DNA from: Ooceraea biroi
Lineage: Eukaryota > Arthropoda > Insecta > Hymenoptera > Formicidae
NCBI RefSeq assembly: GCF_003672135.1
Contig: NC_039507.1
Span: 16,670,278 to 16,734,277 of the forward strand
Direction: 5' to 3'
DNA length: 64,000 bases
In this document: positions 32,461 through 43,578 of the stretch, piece by piece
Layout: every line of letters begins with the position of its first letter
How positions within the stretch are numbered: position 1 is the stretch's first letter
Notes under the pieces: model-generated
Told to the model about the DNA's origin: nothing
Database searches by the model: none
The model's input: the letters and a program-made list of their open reading frames with translations, nothing else
Made by a program: the position numbers and the translations under genes

Positions 32461-35400
32461 TCACTCCCGTGTAGAATATATAACAGTGAAGTAAGATAAC
32501 GATGCAGTAGATAACTATAATGGAAAACGTTAATTAGAACTTAAAAATATGTGCCATATTATACATGTATATTGATGTCTAATACAATTTTACCGAAGCA
32601 AAGCCTTCTAGAGATGTTATAAAAATTCCAGCTATTTTGAGGCGGTAAACCTTACAACTTCTTTGCAACAGAAATAATATCAATCTCTGTATGCGTATAG
32701 GAGCCGTATACCACTGAACGCTGTATCTATAAAATAATAATCAGTCAATACATGATGATACATGATCATTAATGCGTAATACATGATTGTGTTAAAAAAT
32801 TAAAGAACAAGTACATGATTTACAGGCTATGTAATTAATTATTAATTTATTATATATTATGTTTGTTATTCTTTCATATGTTAATACGTTCATCAAGCTA
32901 CTCCTATTGCAGAAGATATAAGTATCAAATATCTATATCAAATATCTTACGCCATAGAAAACATGTCGTTATAATGATGCATGATTTCTTCACCGGTATA
33001 GTTGGCCACGAACGTATATAGAACTATAGCAGATGCGAAAATAAGGTGTAATAAAATTTCTTCTACGTTACCTCGAAGCAAAGTAGTTTGAAAGACCTAA
33101 AATGATATAATTCTTACATTGTACATTACATATGTGTGTGTGAGTGTGAGTGTGTGTGTCTACGTGTGATTTCATTCCATTTTTCAGATAAGTATTATAA
33201 TATATACATATATAAAACGGAAAATGAATGAAATATTTCACAAATTAAATAATTTTGATTCTTTAAAATTTTGGGTTTTAACAATAATATGAATTATATT
33301 TCAGATAAGCATGTTTAATTATTTTACATTTTGCTGTATCTACTCTTTCTACAATTTCTATTTTTCTCCATCTGTGGATCCACTCAATTTGCATATTCTG
33401 CTCAATTTGTTGAACTGCTCAGTAAACACATCAAAAAATTGAAAAAATTGGTTAAAGAACTTACTTCGTATAGATTAAGGCATAAACAAATTACGGCTAT
33501 CACTATTAGACAAATGTATGTTCCATTGAAATTAGACATAAAGAATTCAGACAACCTTAAAAAATATGAGAACATTTTATTTCACATATATAACAAGTAC
33601 TTGAAAAATAGGAAATGCATAGATGACCTAAATTACCTATAACAATTATGACATTCCTATATATCTCAGCGCGCAAAATTTTAGATTTGTTCTCAGAAAA
33701 ATCGTTTTAATCGCTTCACAGTTAGAAACTATACATGTTGTATCCTCACCATTTGCGTAACAAAAGTTTTGTCTTAGAATGTTTTGTCATAGAATGTTTT
33801 GTCATAGAACCGTCTTTACAATTATTATCAACAGTCTCAGATCACCAAATATATATAACAGAAACATACTCAATAGCTGTACGATGAACATCCACTGCAT
33901 GTCGTAACTTCTTGTTCATCTCCATCTCGTTCCTTCCATTAGCTTTTTCGTGACTATTTAACATTATTGTTTGCTCCATACGGTAACTACGAATAAATGT
34001 TAATACATGTTAATAAATGTTATTACGCAAATGGCGAGGATATAACATGTATAGTTTCTAACTGTGAAGCGATTAAAACGATTTTTCTGAGAACAAATCT
34101 AAAATTTTGCGCGCTGAGATATATAGGAATGTCATAATTGTTATAGGTAATTATTGATATTATGCAGAATTCCAACATATAGTGAAAGAAAAAAACGATT
34201 TCGTTTGTAATTATACTTCTTACATTTATTTATACATTGTTTTCTTACCTTGCAATGCTAAACAGTCCGCAAATGTGTTTTAGGTATGATGCTAGCATCA
34301 TTCCTGCTCCCACCATCGCAGTCACTCCTATGTAAATAGATGCGTATGTGTGCAGAATAATTAAATAAAAATGTTTTTCTTTATCAACAAAATATTCAGT
34401 TACAATTAGCATATTGTGAAATGGTCGAGATTCATTTGCGAGTAGAAAGGTGCCAAGAATCCACGGCAAAAATGGCAAAACAGTTATAATAATTACGCAG
34501 CACACCGCAAACACTGTAAGGTTTTAAAATATTTGATTAGGTAGTTTAAGCAATTAAACTGATGTTCTCTACTATCACGAAGCATTGCTTTAACTTTTAG
34601 TTGACTCTGCGGATATCTTTTACTTGAACAGAGTCAAAATTATGACAGAAAAAAGATAAAATGTGTGAGTTTTCTAAATATATGGACATCATTAACTATG
34701 TAACTACATCAAATAATAATAATTATATAAATACCCTCCAGAAGTTGTACAAACACTTATTTTTCAGGAAAAAATAAGTAAATAATGTAAAATCATTAAC
34801 TATGTAGATGATACATTAAACAACAAGTAGAACGAACAATTGTTTTATGTAGGAGAAAACAAACTAATAGATAACATTATTATAACAATATGTATGATAA
34901 TAAAACAAAAATTGAAGGTATATAATTACAACGTATATAATGTGTATTATCTAATGAAATACAATATATATTATCAGGTCATTCAATAAATTAAATGTTA
35001 TCTAACCTCATTATTAAGAGACCAAATTAATTTTAATTAATTGACAGTTACAAATTAGCATCTCTGTTGTCATATTCACCATATTTTCCCATTTTGCAAC
35101 AACTTATTATTACTTATTCTGATATTAATGTCTTATATAAAAACTTAGTTTTCAGATGATATTGTAGAAAAACCACAAATAAAATTACTTTTGCGATAAC
35201 ATAATGATATATTTGTTTTGACTACGAATCTGTAATTGAGCAAGGTGTCAGTCGCTTGTGTTATTGCACTTTTAACAAACAGACGACAAGGAAAAATTCG
35301 ATTGCGCCCGTTTTCAGTGAAACGATTCAACTTTTCGATATTTCTGTACTATACTTGAGGAATTGCTAATTTTGCTTACAAGTTTTAACTTTTCTTGTGA

Positions 35401-36657
35401 TTTACATGTTTATATATTTAATTATAATTATTATATATAATATGATAAACAGCCTGAGCGCGCCCACAGGAGCATGGAAGATGTCATTCAATTTTCTTAC
35501 ATGTAATTATAATTGTAATGTATTCTGCGCTGTTTCCATATTTTTCTATTATAGCGATTTCATTTTCATCTTTTATATCATTACAGACATGCTGGAGACG
35601 CTCCACGAAACACTTCACCTATAATATTAATAATATATCCGGCACGTTTTACTTATAATAAAATTTGGAAAAACCTATGATATATAAAGAATCATTTATA
35701 GGAAGATGTTTTTAGGAGTATCTTCAAGTAAAAGCTCAACTTACACTACATGCATTAATCCCAAAAGAAATGTGATGAACTGTGCACATAAGAAGAAAAG
35801 ATATTGTAGACAGAATTTTAATAATAAGATCAACAGTACATTCAGAAGTTATAAACGATGTAAGCTGCAATTAATAAATTTATCAGAACGCTATATTCAA
35901 AAAAGCTGCATACGTATGTAATTAAATCTTATCTAATTAATTAAACCTGCAGGTTTCATTATTGTGAAAATCTAAAATCAAATTTATATTTCATATTAAA
36001 TTTACTTTTTACTTGTATTTTTGCGAACGTCCATATATTTTAAACCACAAATATTTATAGCAAAATTTAACACAATTACACTCAACAATGAAAAACGGGA
36101 AGATTCAAAACAAATTACGCTTGTGACATAACTGTGCGCTTAATAAACATTCAAAATTTATATTGTAATTTGCATTATTTGTTGCCCAATAATCATAAAC
36201 ATTAATTATTATTAGGATCAGATAAGAAATATAAATTATTTAGTCATTTTCTATATATAATGATATTGTAAATATGCAAACACACAACGCGTAACAATTG
36301 CGTTGTACTATATTTTAATAAATAGATAAATGTAATAAATGTACTAACACTTTAAATATTGGTTGCTATTGAGAACAACTGCTAACATAATAAAAGTATG
36401 CAGGCAAAATACACAACTAATAAGTTTTATTACACTAACAGAGATACATGTTATTTCATTAAACAATACAATAATTCAAAATGCGTACGTACCTGAAATA
36501 TAATAAAACTGTGTGGAACAGCAAAGAACAGTGAGAATTGTAATTCAACAAATTTTGATTGGTTGTAGGGCCATATGCCAATGACCAATAGAAATGTTCG
36601 ATGAAGTCGAAAATGTTCAACTATAGAGATCATTCTTCTTCGAGCATTCGACTGCAT
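32461..36657 (-). CDS. OR-5, odorant receptor (clade B), intact
   Basis: Exons in coding order: 36493-36657, 35745-35864, 35501-35618, 34249-34513, 33870-33986, 33465-33555, 32951-33096, 32594-32726, 32461-32514. Joined frame 402 residues, no stop. Starts MQSNARRRMISIVEHF, with VIGIWPYNQSK in exon 1; exon 4 has LPFLPWILGTFLLANESRP and VTEYFVDKEKHF; exon 7 has FVANYTGEEIMHHYNDMF; exon 9 ends SYFTVIYSTRE. It is the most divergent clade B member (glycine for tryptophan near the end of exon 2, SFGINA). A two-base loss relative to OR-6 lies just after the exon 3 donor and does not matter. Exon 5 is enclosed by an inverted repeat. Confidence 0.9.
33625..34160. repeat. Inverted repeat enclosing exon 5 of OR-5
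   Basis: About 145 bp at 33630-33775 (TATATATCTCAGCGCGCAAA, then GCTTCACAGTTAGAAACTAT) recurs inverted at about 34015-34155. The exon 5 coding sequence sits between. The other clade B genes have only the left copy, so the right copy is a local inverted duplication in this gene. Confidence 0.85.
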
Positions 36658-36950
36658 TTGACAATGAGTGACTAGAATTTGTATACATCTTCTTCGGAAG
36701 AATAGGTGGAATATTTTAAAATATTTCTCTCTGGCATAAGATACATTGCTTACGGTGAAAATTATCTAATTTAAACAATTTACCTCAATTTATGAAAATT
36801 TCACAATTTTTCTTAACATTTCTCATAAATGTACTAACCCATAATATTAACATCAAATATTAACTAGGCCATATTACCTATGTTACAATACTATAGAATT
36901 CCTACAGAATATTCTATCTAATGCTATTGCAATGCTATACCGAAATAAGA

Positions 36951-37187
36951 ATGCTATAGAAATAATATTCGCACAATTTGCGAGGGAGAGAAATGTGGGC
37001 GATTAATCGATTGAACGCCGTAATAGAAGTACTACAGAAATTTATTTCTCATAGAAAAACAGTCATGTCATGATATCTTGACTGAAGTGCGCGCAAGCGC
37101 AATTGACTTTCCCAAATAATACGTCTTGACGTTCTTCAGTTTAACGAACGCATTCCTAACGTATACTTGTTTCTTAAAAGGAGCTTT
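36951..37187 (-). promoter_or_regulatory. Conserved upstream module of OR-5
   Basis: Clade B version: GGGAAAGTCAATTGCGCTTG, TTTTCTATGAGAAATAAATT and CATTTCTCTCCCTCGC. It begins about 300 bp before the ATG. Confidence 0.55.
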
Positions 37188-38052
37188 GTTCTTGCGTATA
37201 ATTGTACAAATGGTTTGTTCGCAATTTTTATTTATATTTTTGCCATATTATATACAATTATATACAATTGCATTCAAGAATTCTGATTTATCAGAAAAAA
37301 TTAATGTTTTTACATACGTATATTTAACTGTTGCATTTTGTGATATCATATTGTTAAAATAGGATATCATATAGTTACAATTTTCTAATCATATCCTAAT
37401 GATGACCTATTTAATTAATAACATTCGTGAGAATGCTAATTCTATAACGACTATAAATTTTTAATAGATTCCGCGGTAAGTATTTAGATTCGAAGGCACA
37501 GTGTCGATGATCTTGATCTTGACATGTACTATAGAGGTCATCCTCTTGAGTAACCTATCGGAATATTTTACCGGCGATCATTGTTTATTAAAAAGTTAGA
37601 AAAGAAGAAGTTTAATAGATTCGTATGTGTTTTCGACTGTCCACGCGAAGTGAGTACTGATCATAGAAGTAATCCTTCTAAATTAAATAAATCTGCGACC
37701 AGACCTCAATTTGTAAGATATTAAATATCTATAAATTAAACAATTAAAGTTTTAAAAATATAGAAACACGTAATATACACGTACACGCGCGAACACAACC
37801 ACGTATGCGTGCACGAGCATATTCTTTAGAATTCATTAAGCTAATACATAACTTTTTAGGTGCCCAAACGTCATTCTACTTGTTTTTTATTTCATATCAA
37901 CTATATTATTATATTAAAAGATATTATTAAGAAAGTGATATGTTTAAACCACTAATCAATTTACGCAACAAATTATTTGGAAACGGTTTCTATCACTTAT
38001 CTGTAAATCTATTCATTTCTCTTCACTATACTGTAGATAATTGATAGTCGTA
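37188..38052. other. Spacer between OR-5 and OR-6 (type 1)
   Basis: No gene; a 78-codon plus-strand ORF here is conserved only as DNA. About 37505-37685 carries a segment (TTGATCTTGACATGTACTAT, CGATCATTGTTTATTAAAAA) that is a diverged relative of the inner arms of the fold-back element at 453-2123. The spacer is nearly identical to 49836-50703. Confidence 0.6.
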
Positions 38053-41000
38053 TCACTTCTGTGTAGAATATATAACAGTAAAATAAGATATCGATGCAGC
38101 AATTATCTATAATAAACAACTTTAGGTTAGGCTAGGAAATATGTGGCATGTTATACATGTATATTAATGTATAATGTATAACAATTTTACCGAGGCAAAG
38201 CACTCTAGAGATGCTATAAAAAGACCAGCTATTTTGAGGCCATAAGCTTTACAACTTCTTTGTAACAGAAATAATATCAATCTTTGTATGCATATAGGAG
38301 CCGTATACCATTCAATGTTGTATCTGTAATGTTATATTCAGTAAATAAGATGATTCCTAATTGTAAGTACATGATTGTATCCAAAAGTTCAGGAACAACT
38401 ATATGCTTTAAAGGCAATGTACATAATTATTAATTTATAAATTAATTTATGATGGTTATTCCTTTTAATATGTTAATATATCCATCAAACTATTAATATT
38501 CCAGAAGTTATGAATGTCTATATGAATGTCTCTATCAAATATCTTACGCTATAGAAAACATGTTGTTATACTGCTTTATAATTTCTTCACCGATATAGTT
38601 GGCCAAAAAAACATATAGCACCATTGCAAATGCAAAAATAAGGTGTAATATAACCTCTTCTATGTTACCTAGAAGCACTGCAGATCGTAATACCTAAAAT
38701 AATATAATTCTTAATCCCATCACACACAACTTCCATAACATAACATAACATAACATAACGTCGACTCAACCAATCACGTACGTACGCGGTTCGGCAGTCC
38801 ATTAGAAAGCCGCGCAACGTGATTGGCTGATTCGAAGTTATGTTATGATATGTTACGTTATGGAAGTCGTGTGTGATGGGCTTTACATTGCGCATTACAT
38901 GTGGAAAGGGAAAGGAAAGAGAGGAAGGTGTGAAATACATCGGAGTGTGTATTATTTCAAATTACTTTTTCGTCATGTTACATTTTATAATAGATATACA
39001 TAAACTGGAAAATGTGTGAAATATTTCACAACTTAAATAATCCTGATTTTTTACAAACATGAGCTTTGGAAATATACTAATATAAATTATATTTTGGATA
39101 AACAGGTCAAATTTTATTACGTTTTTCTCTATTTTGCATTCTATTTATATTTTTCTGCATCTGCGGGTCCATTCAAATTACATATCTTGTAGAACTGTTT
39201 ATCCAAGAACACATTAGAGTAATACGAAAGTTAATGAACTTACTTGACAGAGATTAAGGACTAAACAAATAACGCCTACCACTATTAGACAAAAATATGT
39301 TGTATTGAAACTAGATGTAAAGAATTCAGACAACCTTAAAATCCATGAGAAAAATTTATTTCACATGTAAAACAAGGATTAAAAACATAAGAAATGCATA
39401 GATGTCCTAAATTCTAACTGCGATGCGATTACCATTTTCTGAGAACAAAGCTAAGATTTTGCGCAAAATCTTAGCTTTGTTCTCAGAAAACGTTAATCGC
39501 ATCGCAGTTAGAAACTATACATATTATATCCTCGACATTTGCGTATTAAAGGTTTTGTCTTAGAATCCGTCTTTAAAATTATTATCCCAGTCTCAGATTA
39601 CCAAATACGTATAATAGAGGCATACTCAATAGCCGTACGGTGAATATCCACTGCATGTCGTAACTTTTTGTTCATCTCCATCTCGTTCTTCCGATTAGCT
39701 TCTTCGTGAATATTTAACATTATAGTTTGCCGCATACGGTAACTACGGATAAATTTAGTATTTATATTATGCAGAATCCCAATATATACTGGAAGAAAAA
39801 AACGATTTTGTTTGTAATCATACTTCTTACATTTATTTATACAATTTTTTCTCACCTTGCAATGCTAAACAGTCCGCAAATGTGTTTTAGGTATGCTATT
39901 AGCATCAACCCTCCTCCCACCAACGCAGTCGTTCCTATGTACATAGATGCGTATGTGTGCAGAATAATTAAATAAAAATTTGTTTCTTTATCAACAAAAT
40001 ATTCAGTTACAATTAGCGTATTGTGAAGTGGTCGAGATTCATTTGCGAGTAGAAAGGTGCCAAGAATCCACGGCAAAAATGGCAAAATAGTTATAATAAT
40101 TAAGCAGCACACCACAAGCACTGTAAGGTTTTAAAATAATTGAGCAGATAGCTTAATCAATTAACCTGATGTTCTCTACTATCTCGCAGCAACTTAAACG
40201 TTTAGTTGACTCTGCGGATATCTTTTACTTGACAGAGTCACAATTATGACAGAAAATAGATAAAATGTGTGAATTTTCTATGTATCTAGACATTATTACC
40301 TATGTAACTACATCATATACTAATAACTGCATAAATACACCAAACAAGAAATTGAATAAACACTAAGTTTTCAGGCGGAAAAATAAGTAATAATAATAAT
40401 GTAATCTCTATAGCTATAAAACAGAAAACAAGTTGAACATGATTACGACGTTGTACGGCATTCTCTACGGAAACAAACAAGTTGTTTTTCTTTAACGTCA
40501 TGATTCGGGATTTAAAAAAATTGTAATTAAATGAAAGTTACAAATTAGGATCTCTGTTGTCATGTTCACGATATATTCTCCCATTTTGCAACAACTAATT
40601 AGTATTAAATTACTTATTTTCATATTATTAAAACTTAGTCTTATATTAAAACTTAGTGTTCACGTGGAATTGCAGAAAATTCACAAATAAAATTACTTGC
40701 TCGATAGTATAATGATACATTTCTTTTGACTACGAATCTGTAATTGAGCAAGGGTCAGTCGCTTGCGTCATTACACTTTTAATAACCGAGACGACAAAGT
40801 GTAATTCGATTGTGCCCGTTTCCAGAGAAACGATTCAACTTTTCGTTATTTCTGTAATGTACTTGATGAATGCTAACTTTGCTTTAAAGTTTTGGTTTTC
40901 CTTGTAATGTGTTGTATATTTGTATATTTAATTAAAAACATGTTAAGATTTTTAATTATAATTATTATATATTATGTGATAATAATAACTTGATAATAAC

Positions 41001-42185
41001 TTGAGTGCGCGCATAGGTGCATGGAAAATGTCATTCAATATTTTCTTACATGTAATTATAATTGTAATGTATTCTCCCCTGTTTCCATATTTTTTTATTA
41101 TAGCGATCTCGTTTTCATCTTTTAATTCACAAGAGATATACTGAAGACGCTCCACGAAACACTTCACCTATGATATTAATAATATATCGGGCACGTTTCA
41201 CTTAAAGTGATAAAATTTGGAAAAAAATTATAATGTATAAAGAATCATTTATTGGAAGTTGTTTTTAGGAGTATCTTCAAGTAAAAAGCTCAACTTACAG
41301 TATATGCATTAATCCAAAACGATATATGATGAACTTCGCAAAAAAGAAAAAAGAATATTGTAGACAGAATTTTAATAACAAGATCAAGAGTATAGTCAGA
41401 AGTTATAAACGATATAAGCTGCAATTAATAAATTTATCAGACCGGAAGGGAAAAAAGCTGCCTACGTATCTAATTATAAAACTGCAGGTTTCGTTAGTGC
41501 GAAAATCTAAAATCAAATTTATTTTCATCTTAATTTAATTATTCCTTATATGTTTGCGAATGTTCATATATTTTATAGAAAAACATTTCTACAAAAGTTA
41601 TTACATTCACCAATGAAAAAAAGAAAGGAACACAAAACAAATTATGCTTGTGACATAACTCTGCAAGTAATAAACGTTCAAACTTTAACTTATAATTTGC
41701 AGGAATTCAATTTACAGTATTTGTTGCTAAACAATTATAAAAAGTAGTCATTATTATGATTATCAGATAAGAAATATGAATTATTCAGTTATTTTCTATA
41801 TATGTATAATGATATTATAAATATATATAATCCCGACGCGTAACACTTCCGCTGTACTATATTTTAATAAATAAATAGAATATAATTACACTTTGACTAT
41901 TAGTTGCTATTCAGAACAACTGCTGTCATGATAAAAATGTGGAAGTAGAATATATAAGTAATAAGTTTTATTACAATAATACAGATACAAGTTATTTTAT
42001 TAAACAATATAAACCATAACACAATTTAAATAATCTGTACGTACCTGAAATATAACAAAACTGTTTGGAACAGCAAAGAACAGTGAGAATTGTAATTCAA
42101 TAAATTTTGATTGATTGTAGGGCCATAAGCCAATGGCCAATAGCAACGTTCGATGGAGTCGAAAATGTTCAACTATAGAGGTCAT
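38053..42185 (-). CDS. OR-6, odorant receptor (clade B), intact with shorter N terminus
   Basis: Exons in coding order: 42045-42185, 41299-41418, 41050-41167, 39856-40120, 39626-39742, 39244-39334, 38548-38693, 38191-38323, 38053-38106. Joined frame 394 residues, no stop. The ATG used by OR-5 and OR-9 is ATA here, so the start is MTSIVEHFRLHR, eight codons later. As this Met is conserved in every clade B gene it may be the true start throughout. Exon 4 has VTEYFVDKETNF; exon 7 has FLANYIGEEIIKQYNNMF; exon 9 begins IIAASISYFTV, unlike LFAAAISYFTV in OR-7 and OR-9. Exon 4 uses the donor GTGAGA. Intron 6 carries a MITE and intron 5 a perfect hairpin. Confidence 0.9.
38716..38880. mobile_element. 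MITE in intron 6 of OR-6
   Basis: 165 bp. Ends CCCATCACACACAACTTCCA and its inverted copy, with ATAAC/GTTAT repeats inside each arm (ATAACATAACATAACATAAC on the left). The unique centre contains CCAATCACGT and ACGTGATTGG in inverted order. Absent from the paralogues. Confidence 0.85.
39412..39512. repeat. Perfect-centre hairpin in intron 5 of OR-6
   Basis: About 50-bp arms meet at GCGC (39461-39464) with practically no loop: TTCTAACTGCGATGCGATTA on the left and its complement on the right, through CTGAGAACAAAGCTAAGATT. It involves the same intron sequence that is inverted around exon 5 in OR-5. Confidence 0.9.
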
Positions 42186-42476
42186 TCTTCTTCGAGCATT
42201 CGACTGTATTTGACAATGAGTGACTAGAATTTGTATACATCTTCTTCGGAAGAATACGTGGAATATTGTAGAATATTACGGGGAAAATTATCTAATTTAA
42301 ACAATTTACCTCACTTTATGAAAATTTCACAGTTTTTCTTAAAATTTCTCATAAATGTACTAACCCATAATATTAACATCAAATATTAACTAGGCCATAT
42401 TACCTATGTTACAATACTATAGAATTCCTACAGAATATTCTATCTAATGCTATTGCAATGCTATACCGAAATAAGA

Positions 42477-42710
42477 ATGCTATAGATATAATATTCGCAC
42501 AATTTGCGAGGGAGAGAAATGTGGGCGATTAATCGATTGAACGCCGTAATAGAAGTACTACAGAAATTTATTTCTCATAGAAAAACAGTCATGTCATGAT
42601 ATCTTGACCGACGTTCGCGCAAGCGCAATTGACTTTCCCAAATAATACGTCTTGACGTTCTTCAGTTTAACGAACGCATTCGTAACGTATACTTGTTTCT
42701 TAAAAGGAGC
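42477..42710 (-). promoter_or_regulatory. Conserved upstream module of OR-6
   Basis: Clade B version with GGGAAAGTCAATTGCGCTTG and CTTTTAAGAAACAAGTATAC at the distal end. Confidence 0.55.
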
Positions 42711-43578
42711 CTTGTTCTTGCGTATAATTGTACAAATGGTCTGTTCGCAATTTTTATTTATATTTTTGTCATATTATATACAATTATATACAATTGCATT
42801 CAAGAATTCTGATTTATCAGAAAACATTAATGTTTTTACATACATATATTTAACTGTTGCATTTTCTGATATCATATTGTTAAAATAGGATATCATATAG
42901 TTACAATTTTCTAATCATATCCTAATGATGACCTATTTAATTAATAACATTCGTGAGAATGCTAATTCTATAACGACTATAAATTTTTACTAGATTCCGC
43001 GGTAATTATTTAGATTAGAAGACACAGTGTCGATGATCTTGATCTTGACATGTACTATAGAGGTCATCCTCTTGAGTGACCTATCGGAATGTTTTACCGA
43101 CGATCATTGTTTATTAAAAAGTTAGAAAAGAAGAAGTTTAATAGATTCGTATGTGTTTTCGACTGTCCACGCGAAGTGAGTACTGATCATAGAAGTAATC
43201 CTTCTGAATTAAATAAATCTGCGACCAGACCTCAATTTGTAAGATATTAAATATCTATAAATTGAAAACTTAAAGTGTTAAAAATATAGAAACACGTAAT
43301 ATACACGTACACGCGCGAACACAACCACGTATGCGTGCACGAGCATATTCTTTAGAATTTATTAAGCTAATACATAACTTTTTAGGTGCCCAAACGTCAT
43401 CCTACTTGTTTTTTATTTTATATCAACTCTATTATTATATTAAAAGATATTATTAAGAAAGTGATAATTTTAAATCACTAATCAATTTACGCAACAAATT
43501 ATTTGGAAACGGTTTCTATCACTTATCTGTAAACTTCTTCATTTCTCTTCACTATACTGTAGATAATTGATAGTCGTA
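42711..43578. other. Spacer between OR-6 and OR-7 (type 2)
   Basis: No gene. Similar to 37188-38052 but with a set of differences (GTGACCTATCGGAATGTTTT instead of GTAACCTATCGGAATATTTT) shared with the spacer at 55104-55978. Confidence 0.6.

Noticed and set aside
35461..35500. Two-base deletion relative to OR-6 that seemed to frameshift exon 3 of OR-5
   Set aside because: It lies three to ten bases after the exon 3 splice donor, inside the intron, and OR-5 keeps a full frame.
37126..37362. Conserved 78-codon plus-strand ORF (also at 42652 and 49777)
   Set aside because: It lies in duplicated spacer and module DNA, has no recognisable domain, and its similarity reflects recent duplication.
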